From Intestinimonas massiliensis (ex Afouda et al. 2020) (GTDB taxonomy: Bacteria > Bacillota > Clostridia > Oscillospirales > Oscillospiraceae), in the NCBI RefSeq assembly GCF_900626285.1, contig NZ_LR131147.1, positions 833,609 through 897,608 on the forward strand: a stretch of 64,000 bases of DNA, read 5' to 3'. Below the pieces are notes generated by a model. It made no database searches and was not told the origin of the DNA. It saw nothing but the letters and a program-made list of their open reading frames with translations. The position numbers and the translations under genes were made by a program. Shown one piece after another: positions 26,401 through 34,197 of the stretch (positions are counted from its first letter, which is position 1; every line of letters begins with the position of its first letter).

Positions 26401-28637
26401 AGCGGGACAGTGTGACCGGGGCCGCCCTGCCCAACTGCCGTTTCCAGCTCAGTTACCTGGGGGGCAGCACCTCCGGCACCGGCGGCACCGTCATCGGCAC
26501 CTATGTGACCTCGGAGAACGGCTCCTTCACCGTCACGGGCTTGAAGGCCGGCTATTACATCTGCGAGGAAGTGGAGAGCGACGGGGCCCATGTCATCGAC
26601 AGCGCGCCCCAGTCCTTCTATATCTCCGGCGAGGATCAGGACATCGTGACCCTCTATTTTGGCAACGCGCCCAAGGGGGCCGTTTTGGTCAAGAAGGTGT
26701 CCAGCGCGGACAACAGCCCCTTGAGTGATGTAGAGTTTTTTGTGACCACTTCGGACGGGGCCGTGGTGGGCGACGCCAACGGCAGGTTCGTGACAGACAG
26801 CGCGGGGGCCTTCCTCATCGAGGACATCGACCCCGGCACCACGCTGGTCATCAAAGAGACCAGGGCCAAGGACGGGTTCCTGCTGGACGATACCCCCCAG
26901 ACCGTCCAGGTAAAGGAGGGCCAGACCGTTACCGTGGAGTTCCGCAACCAGCCCCTGGGCAGCCTGGTGATCGAAAAATGGGGGCGGAACGGCACAACGA
27001 CGATCCCCCTGGAGGGCGTCAAATTCGAGATCAAATACGCGGATGGCCGCTATGTGGACGCCGCCGGGGGCACCCTGTCCTCCAACGGCCTCTACTACAC
27101 CGACTCTACGGGAAAGATCATCCTGTCCGGCATCACCGGCACCGTCGTTGTAACGGAGCTGGAGAGCGTACCGGGCTATTCTATCGACCCGGACAGCCAG
27201 AGCCAGACCGTCACCGTCAATCCCAACGACACCCAGACCTTAAAATTCTTCAACAACGCTGTGGGCGGCGTGGAGATCATCAAGGTCAGTTCGGCGGACA
27301 AGTCGGAGCGCATCCCCAACACCACCTTTGAAATTCGCCGGGTGTCGGATGACGCCCTGGTGGACACCGTGACCACCGGCAAGAGCGGCAGCGTCTTTGT
27401 CTCCCTTGGGGATGGCAGCTACTACGCCGTGGAGACCGAGAGCGCCGAGGGCTTCAAGCTGGACCCCTCGCCCCACTACTTCACCGTAAAGAACGGGGAG
27501 ACTACGAAACTCACCGTGACCAACGCGCCCCTCTCCGGCATCCTGCTCCATAAAATTTCCACCGCGGACGGCGAGGGCATCCCCGGCGTGTCCTTCATCC
27601 TCTACGACAGCGGCCACAACCCCATCGACCAGCAGACCACGGATGACCGGGGCTATGCCTGGTTCGAGGGGCTGACCGAGAGCGGCCGCTACTATCTCCG
27701 TGAACTGGAACATGAGGGCTATATCCCGGACACCCAGCTCCGCACCGTCTACGTCAAGGCTGGGGAGACCACGCTGGTGGAGTGGGAGAATACCCCCATC
27801 ACCGGGCAAATCCAAATCATCAAAAAATCCGCCGACTACAACCCCACCACCGGCCTGCCCGCCGGGACACTCCTGGAGGGGGCCGTGTTTGAGATTTATG
27901 ACAAAGCCGGGAATGTAGTGGACACCATCCGCTCCGACAGCCGGGGGCTGGCCGTGTCCAAGCAGCTCCCCTTGTCCCGCTACACCATCCGGGAGGTCAA
28001 GGCGCCGGACCACTACGGCGTCAATGAGGAGGCGCTTACCGCCTACCTGGAGCATGAGGGCCAGATCGTGCGCTTTGAAGTCACCAATAAGAGCCTGTCC
28101 ACCGGCGTCAACATCTCCAAGACCGGGCCAAAGGAGGTCGTCAGCGGCCAGCCGGTGCGCTACACCTTCTCCGGGATCGCCAACACCTCCAATGTCCGGC
28201 TGGAGAGCTTCTACTTCCGGGACACCCTGCCCGCTCAGGTGCGGCTGGACACGGTTGTGACCGGAACCTATAACTTCCCCGGCACATACAAGATCACCTA
28301 CCGGGTGAATGGCGGGGAGTACCAGACCTTGGCGGACAACCTGTCTACGGCACAAAACTACACCCTGGCAGCGTCACCTGTGGCCCTGGGCCTTGCCGCC
28401 AACGAGCGCGTGACCGAGATTATGTTCGTGTTTGGCCAGGCCCCCGCCGGGTTTGCCCAGGTGGAAAAGTCCTACCTGCACTGCACCGCCGTGGCAAGTC
28501 TGTCCGCCGATTCCTTCGTGAATGTGGCCGACGTGGGCGGCGTCTACAACGGCCAGTGGGTGCAGGCCATCTCCCGCTGGGTGACTAAGGTATATGGCAA
28601 GCCGGTCATTCCGACCCTTCCCCGGACGGGATATTGA
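23445..28637 (+). CDS. Giant surface protein: thioester-like domain and 13 Cna-B repeats
   Basis: 1730 residues from ATG 23445 (AGGAGG 5 nt upstream). Signal peptide 1-24, then a thioester (TQXA)-like domain to about 330 with PAYCVNP, but TKMALW where TQxA is usual. From about 345 there are 13 Cna-B/SpaA-type repeats of 80-115 residues, each starting with a strand like LKIIK, LRVIK, LTVVK or VEIIK and ending with a conserved Glu stretch (VTELE, IREVK). A final isopeptide-like domain (VNISKTGPKEVVSG) follows. Cna-B domains lock themselves with Lys-Asn/Asp isopeptide bonds, forming a rigid stalk. The protein ends at IPTLPRTGY with no membrane helix. It probably acts as an adhesin or mating-pair surface factor of the ICE. 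Confidence 0.9.
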   Translation: MKKLLSLFLACILALGILPMGASAADSVEAALGEVNIYNGDYELGYLSINGAVKKQKYTYFLYESNNGTMRESPAYCVNPTQYGVPQTVGPGESIKYLAEEKASDPKVVGIISNGYPHRSLGELDLDNKYQAYYATKMALWCYLIPGWSINSLKVAPGLTGAELDRGERILAAAKDIYQRGTTYNYMLDPRMTVTADRSAAYPVTIGGREYKQQVFTVWSETWVYDYDVAVAFSDPSQVPEGTKIVDMDNNEITAVTTTGANDGYAGQFKVLYPLGGIEGRSGSVQLSLSAPVAQYAAMYAVCQEKDKYGNLQNYICDLDNNVRLDVAAISSYADSPEEEPPDTGLKIIKLEAGTNIPLEGAIFSVTGPDGEPIGSFSSNSDGEVLLPLTLSGLYTVTEEIPSRYHLKPEEDTQQVMVRYGEIAEVTFWNEPYGELRVIKEDGSTGRELAGARIQIKHIESGATYTGETTTGGSYTFSRIQPGAYEIVELTAPEGWQRDPQTYTTNVIAGDCVEYTLKNEALPGLRIIKYDRLTHETMAGVTFRIWRDGELLGDYETDALGEVLLTGCQPGTFRVEERQSDDAHITVTPPQEIELKAGDGIKELVFFNDKKPGIRLIKVDSGDLSKPIANAKFLFEAVDGSWSQELTTLEDGAIDLSKLPTGAVVVTELECPGYVIDDAQRVIHLDPNENAEFVFTNSKLPSLTLTKISADGMPLAGVTYSLTRIEDGSRYMDQTTSAAGTITWEGLSPGVYSLKETDTVSDHILDPKEHHVELFPGKDSTIVLENDRRPNLTVVKRDADTGAPVADAVFLVEAADGHSVDEIRTGADGTATLENLLPGVYQISEQSVPSPYLLDAEPQLVTLYPNRDRTAYFENHKAPTIQIIKENSITHERLSNVRFQVWYASSDTETGEYNDLGVFTTDENGRIELTGPDNGLRDGWFRVKELEPPTGFSIKDSDTQEAFVQAGKGHTFLFENTPLSALVVYKRDSVTGAALPNCRFQLSYLGGSTSGTGGTVIGTYVTSENGSFTVTGLKAGYYICEEVESDGAHVIDSAPQSFYISGEDQDIVTLYFGNAPKGAVLVKKVSSADNSPLSDVEFFVTTSDGAVVGDANGRFVTDSAGAFLIEDIDPGTTLVIKETRAKDGFLLDDTPQTVQVKEGQTVTVEFRNQPLGSLVIEKWGRNGTTTIPLEGVKFEIKYADGRYVDAAGGTLSSNGLYYTDSTGKIILSGITGTVVVTELESVPGYSIDPDSQSQTVTVNPNDTQTLKFFNNAVGGVEIIKVSSADKSERIPNTTFEIRRVSDDALVDTVTTGKSGSVFVSLGDGSYYAVETESAEGFKLDPSPHYFTVKNGETTKLTVTNAPLSGILLHKISTADGEGIPGVSFILYDSGHNPIDQQTTDDRGYAWFEGLTESGRYYLRELEHEGYIPDTQLRTVYVKAGETTLVEWENTPITGQIQIIKKSADYNPTTGLPAGTLLEGAVFEIYDKAGNVVDTIRSDSRGLAVSKQLPLSRYTIREVKAPDHYGVNEEALTAYLEHEGQIVRFEVTNKSLSTGVNISKTGPKEVVSGQPVRYTFSGIANTSNVRLESFYFRDTLPAQVRLDTVVTGTYNFPGTYKITYRVNGGEYQTLADNLSTAQNYTLAASPVALGLAANERVTEIMFVFGQAPAGFAQVEKSYLHCTAVASLSADSFVNVADVGGVYNGQWVQAISRWVTKVYGKPVIPTLPRTGY

Positions 28638-28644
28638 TGGATCT

Positions 28645-28677
28645 GGCGCGGCGGGTCCCATTGGGACCCGCCGCGCC
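28645..28677 (+). terminator. 15-bp hairpin after the surface protein
   Basis: GGCGCGGCGGGTCCC and its exact complement around a 3-nt loop, 8 nt past the stop. There is no U-run, so it could be an attenuator or RNA-stabilising stem. Confidence 0.6.
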
Positions 28678-28723
28678 CACTCATACACCACTACCATTAC
28701 AAAGTAAAAAGGAGAGCAAGATT

Positions 28724-29104
28724 ATGCTGAAGATCACCGCAACCGGAAACCTGACCAACGACGTGGAGCTGAAGATGAATGAGGCCACCGGGAAGCCCTA
28801 TGCCATTCTGCGGATCGCGTCGGACCGGCGCTACCGTGACGCGGATGGCAACCGGCTGACGGATTTCATCTCCATCAAGGTGCGCGGCCCCCTGGCGGAG
28901 CGGTGCGCCGCCTTTGCCTGGAAGGGCTGCAAGCTGGCCGCCTCCGGCGATTTCGAGACCATCTCCTTCGCGGACGACCCCACCCGCCAGCCCGGCTTCC
29001 TGATCAAGGCCACCGAGGTGGAATTCCTCTCTCCCCGCCGGGCGGAGGAAGCGGCCCAGGCGGAGGATAGGCCGGAGGAGGATTCCGGTCCTGTCGCGGC
29101 CTGA
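28724..29104 (+). CDS. ssb: Single-stranded DNA-binding protein
   Basis: 126 residues from ATG 28724; AAAAAGGAGAG lies upstream. An OB-fold of the SSB type: ITATGNLTNDVELKM at the start, then FISIKVRGPLAERCAAFAWKG. The tail is acidic (EDRPEEDSGPVAA) but lacks the DDxPF tip of housekeeping SSB, as is common for plasmid and ICE copies. It would coat the transferred strand. Confidence 0.85.
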   Translation: MLKITATGNLTNDVELKMNEATGKPYAILRIASDRRYRDADGNRLTDFISIKVRGPLAERCAAFAWKGCKLAASGDFETISFADDPTRQPGFLIKATEVEFLSPRRAEEAAQAEDRPEEDSGPVAA

Positions 29105-29120
29105 GAGGCGGGCCGCTGAA

Positions 29121-29542
29121 ATGAAGAATACAGGGATCACATACAGCAGCGCGGAGCGCGTGCCTGTGCGCCTGCCGGAGATGGCCGAGCTGCTCCCCCC
29201 GCTGAGTGAGGAGCAGCTGGCCGCTTTGGAGGCGGACCTGCTGAAGAACGGCTGCTACTCCCCCGTCATCGTCAATGAGGATACCGTCGGCAGCTTGGCC
29301 AGCGGCTCATGGCCAGCCTGCGGGACGACGACGGCAGGCGGGAGGTCCTGTCCAACGGCAGGGGCCGGTATTATGTGCTGGAGTGCTGCCGGGATCAGAT
29401 GCAGCTCCAGAGCATCCAGCGCCGCATCCAGAACCAGATGCGGGGCCTGGACGCCACGGCGGGTAAGGTGCGGGTGCGCATCCGTGTGCTGGAACGCCTG
29501 AAAGCCCGCCTTATGCCAGGGAAACAGAGAAAGGCGGGATGA
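29121..29542 (+). pseudogene. ParB-like N-terminus joined out of frame to another gene remnant
   Basis: The first 55 codons (29121 to about 29285) look like a ParB/Srx N-terminus (LSEEQLAALEADLLKNGCYS then PVIVNED), but the expected continuation of the ParB box (VIVDGHNR-type) is missing and the frame becomes an Ala/Cys/Arg-rich shadow ending at 29501. A different frame, open from 29279 and with ATG at 29309, gives a plausible helical protein (YYVLECCRDQMQLQSIQRR) ending at 29542. The simplest reading is a deletion near 29280-29300 that fused two genes out of frame. The second part may still be made: its stop overlaps the next ATG. Confidence 0.6.
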
Positions 29543-29931
29543 GCACGTCGGACGGAGCAGAAAAGATTAAATGTTTATACCGGCACTTTGCGCCGCGGCA
29601 TGACCCGGACGGATTTCAACTCTATTCCGCCGCCCAGGAGGTCACGGGGATCAGGCATCTGTGGGAGGAATTCCCCTATGAGGATGCCTGCGGCTGTTTC
29701 GAATTTGCGGACGGCCGCCAACTCCTGCGGTATCTGACCGCCGCCTATTTTCGGGCGGTATCCTGGGAGACTGTGCCCGGCACGACCTATGAGCGGGCTA
29801 TCCTGCTGGAGGTGGATACCGGGACCCTGGAATACCGCGCCTTTGAGAAACGGCTCTATGAGACGGCCCTGCGGCGCATGGGCCTCAGAAAGACAAGGAA
29901 CCCAAAATCAGAGCGAGGTGACGCGCGATAG
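29539..29931 (+). CDS. Hypothetical ICE protein
   Basis: 130 residues; ATG 29539 overlaps the upstream stop (ATGA). A soluble alpha/beta protein with many aromatic residues (YRHFAPRHDPDGFQLYSAA, WETVPGTTYERAILLEVD). No motif recognised. It ends with a basic tail shaped by the following ribosome binding site (SERGDAR). It belongs to the run of coupled cargo genes. Confidence 0.6.
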   Translation: MSTSDGAEKIKCLYRHFAPRHDPDGFQLYSAAQEVTGIRHLWEEFPYEDACGCFEFADGRQLLRYLTAAYFRAVSWETVPGTTYERAILLEVDTGTLEYRAFEKRLYETALRRMGLRKTRNPKSERGDAR

Positions 29932-29948
29932 AGACTAAGAGCACGGAG

Positions 29949-30611
29949 ATGAACAAGGACACCTTTTGGGAACTGATTCATAAGGCCAAGGAAAAGTGCG
30001 GACAGGATATGGACGCTATGGCGGCTGAACTGAAAGACCGGCTGGTGGAAATGGGGCCGGAGCAAGCCCAGGCCTTCCACGACATCCTGCACGTATATGA
30101 AGATCTGGCCAATCGATATGGCCTTTGGGATGCGGCCAGCATCATGAAGGAGTGGTGTTCCGACGACGGCTTTATTGACTTCCGCGCATGGCTGATCGCT
30201 CAGGGCAAGGAGATTTATCTGGCCGCGCTGCGTAACCCGGATTCCCTGGCGGATATAGAGGCGTATGGGGATTGTTGCTTTGAGAGCCTGTCCTATGTGG
30301 GGGACTATGCCTATGAGCAGCTTACCGGGCAGAGCGCCTACGAAAATTCAAGCCCTGATTCCTATGAGAAGTGGAAAGCTGTCCTGATGGAGGATATTGC
30401 GTATCGGGATGACATCAGCTTCCCGCGGGCAACACGGGCACTGCCTGCCGCTTATCCCCGGCTATGCGCCAAATATGGTGGAGCTGAGAGATTCAATATA
30501 GATGGAACCGGCTGGAACACGGACCAGCCGGAAATTCGTCTGCTGTTGGAGCAGGGGAGATTATATGACGCAAAAAAGGAATTGAAAAAGAAAGGTAGAG
30601 AGGCAAGATGA
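29949..30611 (+). CDS. DUF4240-like protein
   Basis: 220 residues. The N-terminal part (TFWELIHKAKEKCGQ) and the block WCSDDGFIDFRAWLIAQGKE with ALRNPDSLADI fit the DUF4240 pattern, which is found in many bacteria without known function. The stop overlaps the ParM start by 4 nt (ATGA). I infer no function beyond membership of the partition and maintenance neighbourhood. Confidence 0.7.
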   Translation: MNKDTFWELIHKAKEKCGQDMDAMAAELKDRLVEMGPEQAQAFHDILHVYEDLANRYGLWDAASIMKEWCSDDGFIDFRAWLIAQGKEIYLAALRNPDSLADIEAYGDCCFESLSYVGDYAYEQLTGQSAYENSSPDSYEKWKAVLMEDIAYRDDISFPRATRALPAAYPRLCAKYGGAERFNIDGTGWNTDQPEIRLLLEQGRLYDAKKELKKKGREAR

Positions 30612-31540
30612 GCGACGTTTGCACAATTGGGGTGGATCATGGGTACGCAGCCATGAAGTCCCCCCACTTTTCTTTTCCCACCGGAGTGGTGGAGTACGAG
30701 CATGAGCCATACACCCAGAAGGATGTGCTGGAATATGGCGGAAGGTACTATGTGGTGGGCAGTGGGCGGCAGCCTCTTCAAAAGGAAAAGACGGCCACAG
30801 AGGACTACTATCTCCTGACCCTGGCGGCCATCGCCAAGGAGCTCGAATACCGGGAGGCGGAACGGACGGCGGAGGTGCTGCTGGCCGCCGGCCTGCCCCT
30901 GACCAGCTTTGGCCGGGATAAGAAGAAATTCCGGGAGTACCTGTTCCGGGACGGAAAACCTGTGCTGTTCCGCTATGAGGGCCGGGAGTATGCCGTGACG
31001 GTCACAGACGTGTCCCTGTTCCCCCAGGGCTACGCCGCCGTGCTGACCCAGAGTGAGCTGCTGGACGAGCCCTCCGTCATCGTGGCGGACATTGGCGGTT
31101 GGACGGTGGACCTGATGCGGCTGGACAACCGCATCCCCAACGCCGCAGCCTGCCGGAGCCTGGAGCTGGGCATGATCCGCTGTCTGGACGGGATCAGCGA
31201 GAAGGTGCGGCAGATGTTCGGCATTTCCATGACGGACCCGCAGATCGAAGCTGTGCTGCGCGGCAGCGCGGGGAGCATCAACGAGCGCGTCAAGGCGGTC
31301 ATCCACGCCCAGGCAAATCAGTATGTTCAGGAGCTCCTCTCCGCCATCACAGAGAGCGGACTGGACGTCCGCGCCATGCCCGCCATCTTCCTGGGCGGCG
31401 GGTCGGCGCTGCTGAAGCGGCACGTCGCGGCCACAGAGGGCCTGTGCCGGCCTTTGATCCTGGACGACGTATGCCTGAACGCCAAGGGCTATGAGCGGCT
31501 TGTGGAGCGGATGTCGGGGAGTGCGGCCCATGGGCGGTGA
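30608..31540 (+). CDS. ParM/StbA-type actin-like ATPase
   Basis: 310 residues with an actin-like fold: phosphate 1 motif IGVDHGYAAMK, phosphate 2 VADIGGWTVDLM, adenosine motif IFLGGGSALLKRH. ParM-type proteins polymerise to push plasmid copies apart. The downstream gene starts within its last codons (11-nt overlap) and looks like the ParR adaptor. In an ICE such a system would stabilise the excised circle or keep replicating copies separated. Confidence 0.88.
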   Translation: MSDVCTIGVDHGYAAMKSPHFSFPTGVVEYEHEPYTQKDVLEYGGRYYVVGSGRQPLQKEKTATEDYYLLTLAAIAKELEYREAERTAEVLLAAGLPLTSFGRDKKKFREYLFRDGKPVLFRYEGREYAVTVTDVSLFPQGYAAVLTQSELLDEPSVIVADIGGWTVDLMRLDNRIPNAAACRSLELGMIRCLDGISEKVRQMFGISMTDPQIEAVLRGSAGSINERVKAVIHAQANQYVQELLSAITESGLDVRAMPAIFLGGGSALLKRHVAATEGLCRPLILDDVCLNAKGYERLVERMSGSAAHGR

Positions 31541-31832
31541 CCGGCGCCGGCTGAACCTCTCCCTCTCCATGCAGGCGCCCCATCAGCGGGAGGCATGGAA
31601 GATCCTGCGGACCATCCCACCTGGGCAGCGGACGGACGCCGTGTGCAGGATGGTGTGCCGGGCCCAGGAGCAGGAGGCGCTGCTGGACACTGTCCGCAGG
31701 GCGATCCGGGAAGAACTGAAACACTTTGATTTTACCGCGACAGAGCGACCAGCGCGGCAGCCGGCCGGGGATGTGGACGAGAGCATCCTCGGCTTTCTGC
31801 GCACGCTCCAGGAGGGAGATGACACAGCCTGA
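31530..31832 (+). CDS. ParR-like centromere-binding protein
   Basis: 100 residues from ATG 31530, overlapping parM by 11 nt. A short N-terminus RRLNLSLSMQAPHQREAWKI would form a ribbon-helix-helix (strand, then helices to about residue 45). A charged linker and a C-terminal helix (DESILGFLRTLQ) follow; ParR proteins use such a tip to cap ParM filaments. The call rests on size, position and fold pattern, not on strong sequence identity. Confidence 0.7.
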   Translation: MGGDRRRLNLSLSMQAPHQREAWKILRTIPPGQRTDAVCRMVCRAQEQEALLDTVRRAIREELKHFDFTATERPARQPAGDVDESILGFLRTLQEGDDTA

Positions 31833-31846
31833 TCCGCTATTTTGAT

Positions 31847-32986
31847 ATGTTCGCGGGGATCGGCGGCTTCCGGGCCGGGCTGGACCGGGCCGGGGGCTTC
31901 CAGTGCGTCGGCCACTGCGAAATCGACAAGCGCGCGGAGGCCAGCTACCGCGCCATCCATGAGATTCGAGAGGAGGAGCGATACTATCCAGACGCCAGAA
32001 CCATTGACCCCGCTGACCTGCCGGACTTCGACCTGCTGTGTGCCGGGTTCCCCTGCCAGCCATTTTCATGCGCTGGCCACCGCAGGGGCTTTGCCGACGC
32101 CAGAGGCACTCTCTTCTTTGAAATTGCCCGGTTGGCTCAGGCAAGGCGACCTGCGTATCTGCTGCTTGAAAATGTTCCCGGAATTTTGGGCCATAACCGG
32201 GGGGAGACCTTTGCGGCCATCCTCACCGCGCTGGATGACCTGGGGTACCATGTGGAATGGGCTGTGCTTAACAGCGCGGATTTCTATGTCCCCCAGGCGC
32301 GAAAGCGCCTGTTCCTTATCTGCTATCTTGATCCCCGATGCGCCGGAAAAATACTTCCTGTCTTCGGCACAGCTGGACAAGCTCTTATACAACGCCTTGG
32401 AGGACCGCAGGGGGCCCGGATCTACGACGCCAGAGGCGCCGCCTGCACCCAAACGTCCGGGGCGGGCGGAATGGGAGGAAAAACAGGACTGTACCTGATT
32501 TATCCCGAGGACAAGCCCTTTGTAGATCTGTGCGCGGAAGCGCCGCGCCGGACAGACGCCGCCCGATGCCTCACGGCACGATATGGGCAGACCACCCTGT
32601 CCAACCACAAGGCGGAACGCTCTGGCGTGCTGCTGATCCGGGAAGGGACCCGGCGGGGCTGCTGTGAAGCGGCGGAGGGAAGCGCGGTAGATCTGGCCTA
32701 TCCCGGCAGCAGGACCCGAGCCGGACGTGTGAGCCGGTACGCCCACGACGTGGCCTGCGTACAGGGAATTGTGGAGCGCGGCGGCCGCATTCGCCGCCTC
32801 ATGCCCAGGGAGTGCCTCCGGCTTCAGGGCTTTGATGAGGGACAGATCGACAAGATCCTGGCTATCACCTCAGACGCCCAGGCATATAAGCAGGCGGGGA
32901 ACAGCGTGACCGTCAATGTGATCGAGGCTATCGGGCGCCGGCTGCTGGCTGTGGACGAGGCGCTCCGCCAGGTTGACGCGGCATGA
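31847..32986 (+). CDS. C5-cytosine DNA methyltransferase
   Basis: 379 residues from ATG 31847. Motif I FAGIGGFRAGLD, motif IV GFPCQPFS with the catalytic cysteine, motif VI ENVPG, motif VIII QARKR, and motifs IX-X near RECLRLQGF and GNSVTVNVI: all are present, so it should be active. The recognition sequence cannot be deduced, and no endonuclease is nearby, so it is a solitary enzyme that may protect the ICE from host restriction. Starting at this ATG leaves almost nothing before motif I; the frame is open from 31823, and CTG 31829 (LIRYFDMFAG) would restore a more usual N-terminus. The next gene overlaps by 4 nt. Confidence 0.92.
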   Translation: MFAGIGGFRAGLDRAGGFQCVGHCEIDKRAEASYRAIHEIREEERYYPDARTIDPADLPDFDLLCAGFPCQPFSCAGHRRGFADARGTLFFEIARLAQARRPAYLLLENVPGILGHNRGETFAAILTALDDLGYHVEWAVLNSADFYVPQARKRLFLICYLDPRCAGKILPVFGTAGQALIQRLGGPQGARIYDARGAACTQTSGAGGMGGKTGLYLIYPEDKPFVDLCAEAPRRTDAARCLTARYGQTTLSNHKAERSGVLLIREGTRRGCCEAAEGSAVDLAYPGSRTRAGRVSRYAHDVACVQGIVERGGRIRRLMPRECLRLQGFDEGQIDKILAITSDAQAYKQAGNSVTVNVIEAIGRRLLAVDEALRQVDAA

Positions 32987-33942
32987 CCGGGATGAAAGAT
33001 CAGTGCTTCGGCGTGGAGGTGGAGTTCACCGGCATCACAAGGAAACAGGCCGCTAAAGCCCTGGCGGAATACTTTGGGACCATGCCTCGTCACAAGGGCG
33101 GCACTTATGATACTTGGGCCGTCAGGGACCCCGAGGGTAAGGAGTGGAAGCTGGTGAGCGACAGCAGCATCTACGCGGAAAAGTGGAATGGATACAGCTA
33201 TGAGGTCACCGACAGCCCAGACTATCGCGTCGAGATGGTTTCCCCCAAGCTGACCTATGGGGAACTGCCTAAGTTTCAGGAGTGTGTCAGGCAGATGCGG
33301 TATGCCAAGGGAAAGGTCAACGACTCCTGCGGCATCCATGTCCATGTGGATGCCGCCAAACACAACAGGCAGAGTTTAAAAAATCTCCTGAGCATCATGT
33401 TCTCCAAGGAGGATATCCTCTTCAAGGCGCTGCAGGTCAACCCGGACCGGGTGCGGACCTATTGCAAAAAAGTGCGGGAGCCCATGCTGCAAAAGGCCCG
33501 CCAGCTTTCCGCCGAGGAGACAACGGATCTGACGCAGTTGGAGGAGATTTGGTATGAAGGGAAGGTCAAAAACAGTGACCATTACAACTGGACGCGGTAC
33601 TACGCCTTAAATCTCCACTCTGTCTTTTACCGGGGTACCGTGGAATTCCGCTGCTTCAACTCCACCCTCCACGCGGGCCGTGCGGCGGCGTATATCAACC
33701 TGTGCCTGGCCATGTCAGCCCAGGCCATCGTCCAGCGCAGCACAGTGATGCGCAGGACCCACAGCGACAATGAGTTGTTCACCTTCCGGGTGTGGCTGGT
33801 GAGGCTGGGTCTGAACGGTCCTGAATTCAAGCACACCCGCGACTATCTGCTGGCCAATCTTGAGGGGGATAGGGCCTGGCGATACGATAAGGACAGCTAC
33901 AAAGTCAATCAGAAGAAGAAAAACAGAACCGCAGAGAGGTGA
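32983..33942 (+). CDS. Amidoligase-family enzyme (COOH-NH2 ligase fold)
   Basis: 319 residues; start overlaps the methyltransferase stop (ATGA). Blocks match the glutamine-synthetase-like amidoligase family: FGVEVEFTG (metal-binding glutamates), WKLVSDSSI, VEMVSPKLTYGEL, CGIHVHVDAA and TVEFRCFNSTLHAG. These enzymes make amide or isopeptide bonds with ATP. Published genomic surveys of the family report frequent neighbours of the gamma-glutamylcyclotransferase type, and one lies 256 nt downstream here. Substrate unknown; a peptide tag or small gamma-glutamyl amide is likely. Confidence 0.85.
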   Translation: MTGMKDQCFGVEVEFTGITRKQAAKALAEYFGTMPRHKGGTYDTWAVRDPEGKEWKLVSDSSIYAEKWNGYSYEVTDSPDYRVEMVSPKLTYGELPKFQECVRQMRYAKGKVNDSCGIHVHVDAAKHNRQSLKNLLSIMFSKEDILFKALQVNPDRVRTYCKKVREPMLQKARQLSAEETTDLTQLEEIWYEGKVKNSDHYNWTRYYALNLHSVFYRGTVEFRCFNSTLHAGRAAAYINLCLAMSAQAIVQRSTVMRRTHSDNELFTFRVWLVRLGLNGPEFKHTRDYLLANLEGDRAWRYDKDSYKVNQKKKNRTAER

Positions 33943-33946
33943 AAAA

Positions 33947-34195
33947 TTGAAAGTTCAAATTGAAGATGCCACCTATACCGGCACCGGGACAGAGATCATG
34001 GACTGCCTGCGGGACCAGGCCTTTGATCCCACGGAATTCCCGGATACCGACACCTACATCTGGTTTTTGCGGAACAATGTGGTCCGCGCCGCCGGGATGG
34101 ACTGTCCCCTCCCGGAGGGCGGGACGGAGTGTCAGGCGCGCGCCATGCTGGAGTACCTGGACCGGATCGGCGCGCTTGTTCTTGTGGAGGAATGA
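33947..34195 (+). CDS. Small conserved ICE protein, TTG start
   Basis: 82 residues from TTG 33947; GAGAGGTG lies 5-6 nt upstream. KVQIEDATYTGTGTEIMDCL and AFDPTEFPDTDTYIWFLRNN form an alpha/beta protein, a type I have seen in Firmicutes ICEs and phages without known function. It stands between the amidoligase and cyclotransferase genes with 2-5 nt gaps, so it may belong to their pathway. Confidence 0.65.
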   Translation: MKVQIEDATYTGTGTEIMDCLRDQAFDPTEFPDTDTYIWFLRNNVVRAAGMDCPLPEGGTECQARAMLEYLDRIGALVLVEE

Positions 34196-34197
34196 GA

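Noticed and set aside
27240..28355. Minus-strand frame opposite the end of the Cna-B protein
   Set aside because: Its composition mirrors the repeats; no domain seen.
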